18,282 bases of DNA from CAYNNP01 sp964398215 (GTDB lineage: Bacteria; Planctomycetota; Planctomycetia; Pirellulales; Pirellulaceae). Position 1 is the first letter of the stretch, and each line of letters opens with the position of its first letter. Made by a program: the position numbers and the translations under genes. The DNA lies in NCBI GenBank assembly GCA_964398215.1, contig CAYNNP010000132.1, positions 1 to 18,282 on the forward strand, written 5' to 3'. This document shows, piece by piece, positions 14,566-18,282 of the stretch. A model generated the notes under the pieces. The model searched no databases, had not been told where the DNA came from, and saw nothing but the letters and a program-made list of their open reading frames with translations.

Positions 14566-15693
14566 ATGGACAAAGCAATAATGAAAAAGACACGTTTCGT
14601 TTTATTGGGCGGATTCCTTGGGGCCGGCAAGACAACTCTCGTTGGGCAGTTGGCCAAGCGATATTCGGATGCCGGCAAACGTGTTGGTATCATCACAAAT
14701 GATCAGGCCGCCGACTTAGTCGACACCAATAATTTGCGCGGGCAAGGTTTTGATGTCGGCGAGGTTTCTGGAGCCTGCTTCTGTTGCAGTTTCAACGATT
14801 TGGTTGAAACGGCTGACTCACTGATGGACGTCGAACCGCCAGACGTCTTGTTGGCCGAACCGGTTGGCAGTTGCACGGACTTGGTCGCCACGGTTGTGCT
14901 GCCAATGCAGCAACTGTTGGGTGAGAGATTTGAACTAGCGCCGTTCGGAGTGCTTTTGAAGCCTTCGCATGGTAAAAGGATTCTGGCTGCCCAATCGGAG
15001 AATCAGCGGCGAAGTGGATTTTCGCCGCAAGCTGAATACATTTTTCGAAAGCAACTGGAGGAAGCCGACTATCTGATGATTGGTCGCAGCGATCAGTTGA
15101 GCGACGAGCAGATAGAAGAACTGCGTTCGAATCTGGAGACGGTCGCGCCCAATGTGCCGGTTGTTGCCGTCAGCCCCAAGACGGGCGCAGGGATCGATGA
15201 AGTGCTTGGGTATATTGAATCGCCAATGACGGCAGGGCGCAAGCTGCTGGAAATTGACTACGACGTTTATGCCGAAGGCGAAGCGGAACTGGGATGGGTG
15301 AATTTGACATCAACATTCAAATCAAACTCTGAGTTGGACCTTGATGAATTTGCGTCGGGACTTGTGGGAAACATCGCGACACAAATCACTTCCGCAGACG
15401 CTGCCATCGCACACTTGAAATGTTCAGTTTTGGGTGGAGACACGCAGGCGGTCGCGAATGTTGTTTCTAATGATTCAGGCATTGATGTGGGACTGCGTTC
15501 AGGGCGAGCGGTCACCGGCGAAATCCAAGTCATTGTCAACGCGCGGGTGGCAATTGACCCCGATCAGCTTTTGGAAATTTGCGGATCGCAGGTGCGGAAA
15601 GCCATTGAAGAAACTGGCGCGGAAGCAAATTCGGTTTCGGCACACGCTCTGCGCCCGGGACGTCCAACACCAACCCATCGTGTTGTTTCTTAG
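14566..15693 (+). CDS. G3E (P47K/CobW-type) GTP-binding protein, probable metallochaperone
   Basis: This 375-residue cytoplasmic P-loop GTPase is of the COG0523-like group. Walker A is GFLGAGKTT (16-24). The metal-binding CxCC motif is present as CFCC (71-74) in GACFCCSF. AEPVG (97-101) occupies the Walker B/switch region. The guanine-specificity motif, normally NKxD, appears as GRSD (173-176). The C-terminal part (from about 230, YDVYAEGEAELGWVN) differs from the standard CobW_C domain and matches what is usually annotated in planctomycetes as cobalamin synthesis protein P47K. Relatives insert Zn, Co or Ni into client proteins; the client here is unknown. No cobalamin genes are nearby. Codon 6 (ATG at 14581) is an alternative start. 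It is the last gene of the 12013-15693 cluster. Confidence 0.88.
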   Translation: MDKAIMKKTRFVLLGGFLGAGKTTLVGQLAKRYSDAGKRVGIITNDQAADLVDTNNLRGQGFDVGEVSGACFCCSFNDLVETADSLMDVEPPDVLLAEPVGSCTDLVATVVLPMQQLLGERFELAPFGVLLKPSHGKRILAAQSENQRRSGFSPQAEYIFRKQLEEADYLMIGRSDQLSDEQIEELRSNLETVAPNVPVVAVSPKTGAGIDEVLGYIESPMTAGRKLLEIDYDVYAEGEAELGWVNLTSTFKSNSELDLDEFASGLVGNIATQITSADAAIAHLKCSVLGGDTQAVANVVSNDSGIDVGLRSGRAVTGEIQVIVNARVAIDPDQLLEICGSQVRKAIEETGAEANSVSAHALRPGRPTPTHRVVS

Positions 15694-15699
15694 CTGAGC

Positions 15700-15840
15700 G
15701 GAGAGGCTGTGAGTTTTTTGTTTTGTGAGCGGCAAGGCGATAGCCGCCGTTTTTGTGGTGTTCGATTTCTGCGCAAATTAGCCGACGGCTAACGCCTTGT
15801 CGCTCTCCAGAAAAGGGATTTCCAAAAAATCACAGGCTCC
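15700..15840. repeat. About 140-bp nested imperfect palindrome (REP/MITE-like)
   Basis: Outer arms GGAGAGGCTGTGAGTTTTTT (15700-15719) and CCAAAAAATCACAGGCTCC (15822-15840) are near-complementary. Inner arms 15727-15749 (GAGCGGCAAGGCG... GCCGCCG) and 15783-15805 (CGACGGC...CCTTGTCGCTC) match at about 20 of 23 positions. The whole unit folds around a loop of about 33 nt. It lies just after the GTPase stop codon. This size and nested symmetry fit a non-coding palindromic mobile or REP-type element; it could also serve as a strong transcription barrier. The inner core AGCCGACGGC also occurs at the left end of the window. There is no transposase in the window. Confidence 0.6.
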
Positions 15841-15944
15841 AAGAGTAGATTCCTTTCGCAGGCGTGATTGGACAGGCTGAACCACTTTAGTAGAATCGGC
15901 GTCCAAGCTTTATCAGAACAGTCCGGCATTCATGAGCAGCAGAA

Positions 15945-16400
15945 TTGGCAGGCGCGTCCAAAACTAATATCGAAATTCGCCAAGCGCTTCCCAGTGATGC
16001 TGCCGATATTCACGCTTTGCTTCGTCCCTATGTCTCGCAGCATTTGTTGTTGGAGCGCAGCGAGGCAGAGGTGATTGAGCTGACGCGACACGGTTTCTGC
16101 GCAACAGATTCAGGCTCAGGGAATGCGGAACGCTGCATTGGATTCGCGGCGATAGAAATCTATAGCACCAAACTCGCCGAGCTTCAGTGCTTGGCCGTGC
16201 ATCCTAGCCATCAGGGTACCGGGCTTGGAAAAGAGCTAGTCAATCATTGTATTCAACGGGCAAAAGAACTGGACGTGATGGAAGTTCTTGCGATCAGTTC
16301 CTCCGAAGGTTTTCTGCAAAGTTGCGGGTTTGATTTCTCGCTTCCAGATCAAAAGAAAGCTCTGTTTTTTCAGATTCGACCGCGCAGGCATTCTTCTTGA
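15945..16400 (+). CDS. GNAT-family N-acetyltransferase, ArgA-like
   Basis: This 151-residue protein is a single GNAT domain that should transfer an acetyl group from acetyl-CoA. The acetyl-CoA-binding motif A is LAVHPSHQGTGLGKELV (83-99), with the pyrophosphate loop Q-G-T-G-L-G at 90-95. The N-terminal IRQALPSDAADIHALLRPYV and LLLERS stretches resemble the acetyltransferase domain of N-acetylglutamate synthase, so an arginine-pathway or related small-molecule role is possible. The frame has a stop at 15933-15935 and the first usable initiator is TTG at 15945, without a good ribosome-binding site. An ATG at 15932 is out of frame and ends after 11 codons. The start is therefore uncertain. The gene stands alone between a palindrome and the phosphatase gene. 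Confidence 0.8.
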   Translation: MAGASKTNIEIRQALPSDAADIHALLRPYVSQHLLLERSEAEVIELTRHGFCATDSGSGNAERCIGFAAIEIYSTKLAELQCLAVHPSHQGTGLGKELVNHCIQRAKELDVMEVLAISSSEGFLQSCGFDFSLPDQKKALFFQIRPRRHSS

Positions 16401-16439
16401 CCCGTCACTCATCTGTGCTTAATTCTTCGAGAGTATTTC

Positions 16440-18143
16440 GTGATCTATCGATTCATTCTGCTGGCTTGTATCGTTGTCTCTCATTCCGTCGTAAGCATCG
16501 CGCAGGACAGCGCTGTCGAGGATGAACTGTCCAACAGTCCAGAGTTTAAAGCGGCGGCCAAGGAAAAGCCTGGTCCCGACCTGCTGCGGAACATGCAACG
16601 GTCGGCGATAATTGACCAGAAAGCTGATATTGGGCATTGGGGACATGTTCCAGACAAATACAGCACATGGATGAATCACAGCAATCGGCTTATCCCTGTT
16701 TACACATTTGGGCTGACGCTGAATTCTTTGCGGTCAGAAGGCAGCGCCTACCGGAGCCCCGAACGGCTGAAGAAACTGTACGGCAAAGTACCCGATGGAT
16801 CGATCAATCCAACGGCTATGTACTTTGACCAAACCGATATCTACCGTTTACAGATGGCTGCAGTCGATGCGGGTTACAGCAATATTATCTTGATGGTTTT
16901 TGACGGCATGGACTGGCAAAGCACCCGTGCCGCCGCGACTTACAAAGCTGGACGGGTTCGGTACGAACAGGGGCGTGGTAGTGCGCTCGCCATTCAAGAC
17001 TTTCGAGAGACGATCACAGACTTCGGCTTCGTTGTCACCAGCCCGTATTCTAGTGGTGCCAAATTCGATGTGAATGCGCAAACACTGATCAGCGGTGCGG
17101 ATGAATCCACGGGAGGATACGACTGGCGCCGTGGCGGTATTTACCCTTGGCATGAAAAAAGCAATAGCGATTATTTGCTTGGACTGAATCGAGAACGCCC
17201 CGATGCTGTCACCGATTCTGCTGCGTCGGCGACCAGCCTGAATACGGGCATCAAGACCTTTAACGGCGCGATCAACATCGATCGAAATGGATCGCAGTTG
17301 GTGCCAATTGCGCGTGTTCTGCAGGATGAACAAGAATTCAAAATCGGAATCGTCACTAGCGTGCCGCTTAGCCATGCAACGCCGGCGGCATGCTATGCGA
17401 ACAATATGACCCGCAAGGACTATCAAGATATTTCACGAGATCTGTTAGGACTCCGTTCGTCATCGCATCGAAAGAAACCTTTGGTCGGCGTTGATGTGCT
17501 GATTGGTGGCGGGTGGGGCGAAGACGCGGAAACGGATGAGTATCAGGGCGATAACTTTCTGAAAGGAAACACGTATTTGCACCAAGAAGACCTCCGCAAA
17601 AGTGATATCGCAAACGGTGGCCGCTACCTAGTTGCCCAGCGGACAAAGGGAATGTCGGGACGCGAGGTGCTGATGAAAGCCGCGCAGAAAGCGTCCGACG
17701 AAGATCACCGTCTACTTGGATTCTTTGGTGTCAAAGGAGGCCACCTACCGTTTCAAACGGCGGATGGCGGTTACAACCCAACCATCGATGCGACTGGCGT
17801 CGAAAAGTACAGTGAGGCTGACATCACCGAGAATCCAAGCCTAGCCGATATGACCAAAGCCGCGCTGGTGGTCTTGGAGCAAGCCATTGATGGGTTCTGG
17901 TTAATGATCGAAGCGGGTGACGTTGACTGGGCGAATCACTCCAACAATCTGGACAACAGTGTTGGCGCTGTTCTCAGTGGTGACGAAGCGTTTCAAGCTG
18001 TCATGCACTGGATTGATGACAATAATGCGTGGAGTTACACCGCAGTCATTGTGACTGCTGATCATGGTCATTTCTTGGTCATTGATGATCCAAACCAGTA
18101 TGCGAATGCAGGAAAAGCAGCCCAAGCTGCAAAACGCAAATAA
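16440..18143 (+). CDS. Secreted alkaline phosphatase
   Basis: This 567-residue exported phosphomonoesterase begins with a signal peptide (core FILLACIVVSHSVVSI, cleavage near A21) from a GTG start preceded by GAGAG. Residues about 30-140 form an N-terminal extension absent from E. coli PhoA. Active-site residues are readable: metal ligand D155 (VFDGMD), nucleophile S260 in VTDSAASAT, H312/T314 in SHATPAA, E491, D496 and H500 in EAGDVDWANH, and D541/H542 in TADHGH. H312 and W497 replace E. coli D153 and K328, as in Vibrio-type enzymes. The protein ends 25 residues after D541/H542, leaving no counterpart of E. coli's last Zn-ligand His412. It probably releases phosphate from organic esters outside the cytoplasm. 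Pho-type regulation is not visible. Confidence 0.9.
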   Translation: MIYRFILLACIVVSHSVVSIAQDSAVEDELSNSPEFKAAAKEKPGPDLLRNMQRSAIIDQKADIGHWGHVPDKYSTWMNHSNRLIPVYTFGLTLNSLRSEGSAYRSPERLKKLYGKVPDGSINPTAMYFDQTDIYRLQMAAVDAGYSNIILMVFDGMDWQSTRAAATYKAGRVRYEQGRGSALAIQDFRETITDFGFVVTSPYSSGAKFDVNAQTLISGADESTGGYDWRRGGIYPWHEKSNSDYLLGLNRERPDAVTDSAASATSLNTGIKTFNGAINIDRNGSQLVPIARVLQDEQEFKIGIVTSVPLSHATPAACYANNMTRKDYQDISRDLLGLRSSSHRKKPLVGVDVLIGGGWGEDAETDEYQGDNFLKGNTYLHQEDLRKSDIANGGRYLVAQRTKGMSGREVLMKAAQKASDEDHRLLGFFGVKGGHLPFQTADGGYNPTIDATGVEKYSEADITENPSLADMTKAALVVLEQAIDGFWLMIEAGDVDWANHSNNLDNSVGAVLSGDEAFQAVMHWIDDNNAWSYTAVIVTADHGHFLVIDDPNQYANAGKAAQAAKRK

Positions 18144-18282
18144 ATAATTACGTTGCTAGATTCCTCCGTCGGGGGCGTTGTCCGGTGTTATCCAGACGAT
18201 GCAGCTGTGTTTCATGTGGTGTTTGGTTGTAGGCTGGACCGAGGACGCGATACGTGCCGGAACAGCGCAAACGCCTCCATTG
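18144..18282. other. Right-end non-coding region with repeat-like fragment
   Basis: A short hairpin CCTCC-GTC-GGGGG (18163-18175) follows the phosphatase stop without a T-run. From about 18226 the sequence GTTGTAGGCTGGACCGAGGA and the later GTGCCGGAACAGCGC resemble dispersed intergenic sequences I recall from planctomycete genomes (GTAGGCTGGACCGAG type). The element is cut by the window edge, so its extent is unknown. Confidence 0.35.

Noticed and set aside
15711..15725. T-rich run after the GTPase stop as a simple Rho-independent terminator
   Set aside because: No compact stem directly precedes the T-run; the T-run belongs to the outer arm of the larger palindrome.
16848..17426. 192-codon antisense open frame within the alkaline phosphatase gene
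   Set aside because: It overlaps the catalytic Ser region of a clear phosphatase, so it is a shadow frame with no supporting motif.
1..18282. CRISPR array, tRNA, rRNA, transposase or defence genes
   Set aside because: I looked for regular spaced repeats, tRNA-like sequences, and transposase, nuclease or toxin motifs on both strands and found none.

Overview
The window looks like a chromosomal segment of a planctomycete, most likely a Rhodopirellula-type member of the Pirellulaceae. This is inferred from the moderate GC content, loosely packed mixed-strand genes, a P47K-type G3E GTPase, a YdjY-domain secreted protein, and several short interspersed repeats of a kind I remember from planctomycete genomes. 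No database search was possible. I see no rRNA or tRNA gene, CRISPR array, insertion sequence or prophage gene.

Layout. Positions 1-207 hold only repeat and hairpin fragments. On the minus strand, 208-1801 encode a NitT/TauT-type ABC permease and ATPase (8-bp overlap), preceded by an assimilatory sulfite reductase gene, cysI (1932-3644). Plus-strand folD and a small cupin gene follow (3827-5148). Minus-strand hisE and hisG (6478 to 5256) converge on the cupin gene. From 10825 down to 6644 lies a tight four-gene signalling operon: membrane histidine kinase, receiver-HD-GYP protein, stand-alone receiver, and GAF-like-HD-GYP protein. A secreted YdjY-domain protein (11845-10979) lies upstream on the same strand. 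It is divergent from a plus-strand three-gene cluster (12013-15693): a large uncharacterised protein with a weak heparinase-like look, a YggS-type PLP homeostasis protein, and a P47K/CobW-type GTPase. A roughly 140-bp nested palindrome follows. The window then has a GNAT acetyltransferase gene, a secreted alkaline phosphatase gene (16440-18143), and another repeat-like fragment at the right edge.

How the genes fit together. Most are housekeeping genes: sulfur assimilation, one-carbon metabolism, and histidine biosynthesis steps 1 and 2. The signalling operon is the most distinctive unit. One histidine kinase is encoded with two phosphoacceptor proteins and two HD-GYP (c-di-GMP phosphodiesterase-type) proteins. 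One HD-GYP domain is intact. The other carries His-Asn in place of the defining His-Asp pair, so it may be a binding or regulatory partner rather than an enzyme. The alkaline phosphatase also departs from the E. coli enzyme: it ends soon after the Asp-His metal motif and lacks the last Zn-ligand His. I did not find a clearly new defence or mobile system.
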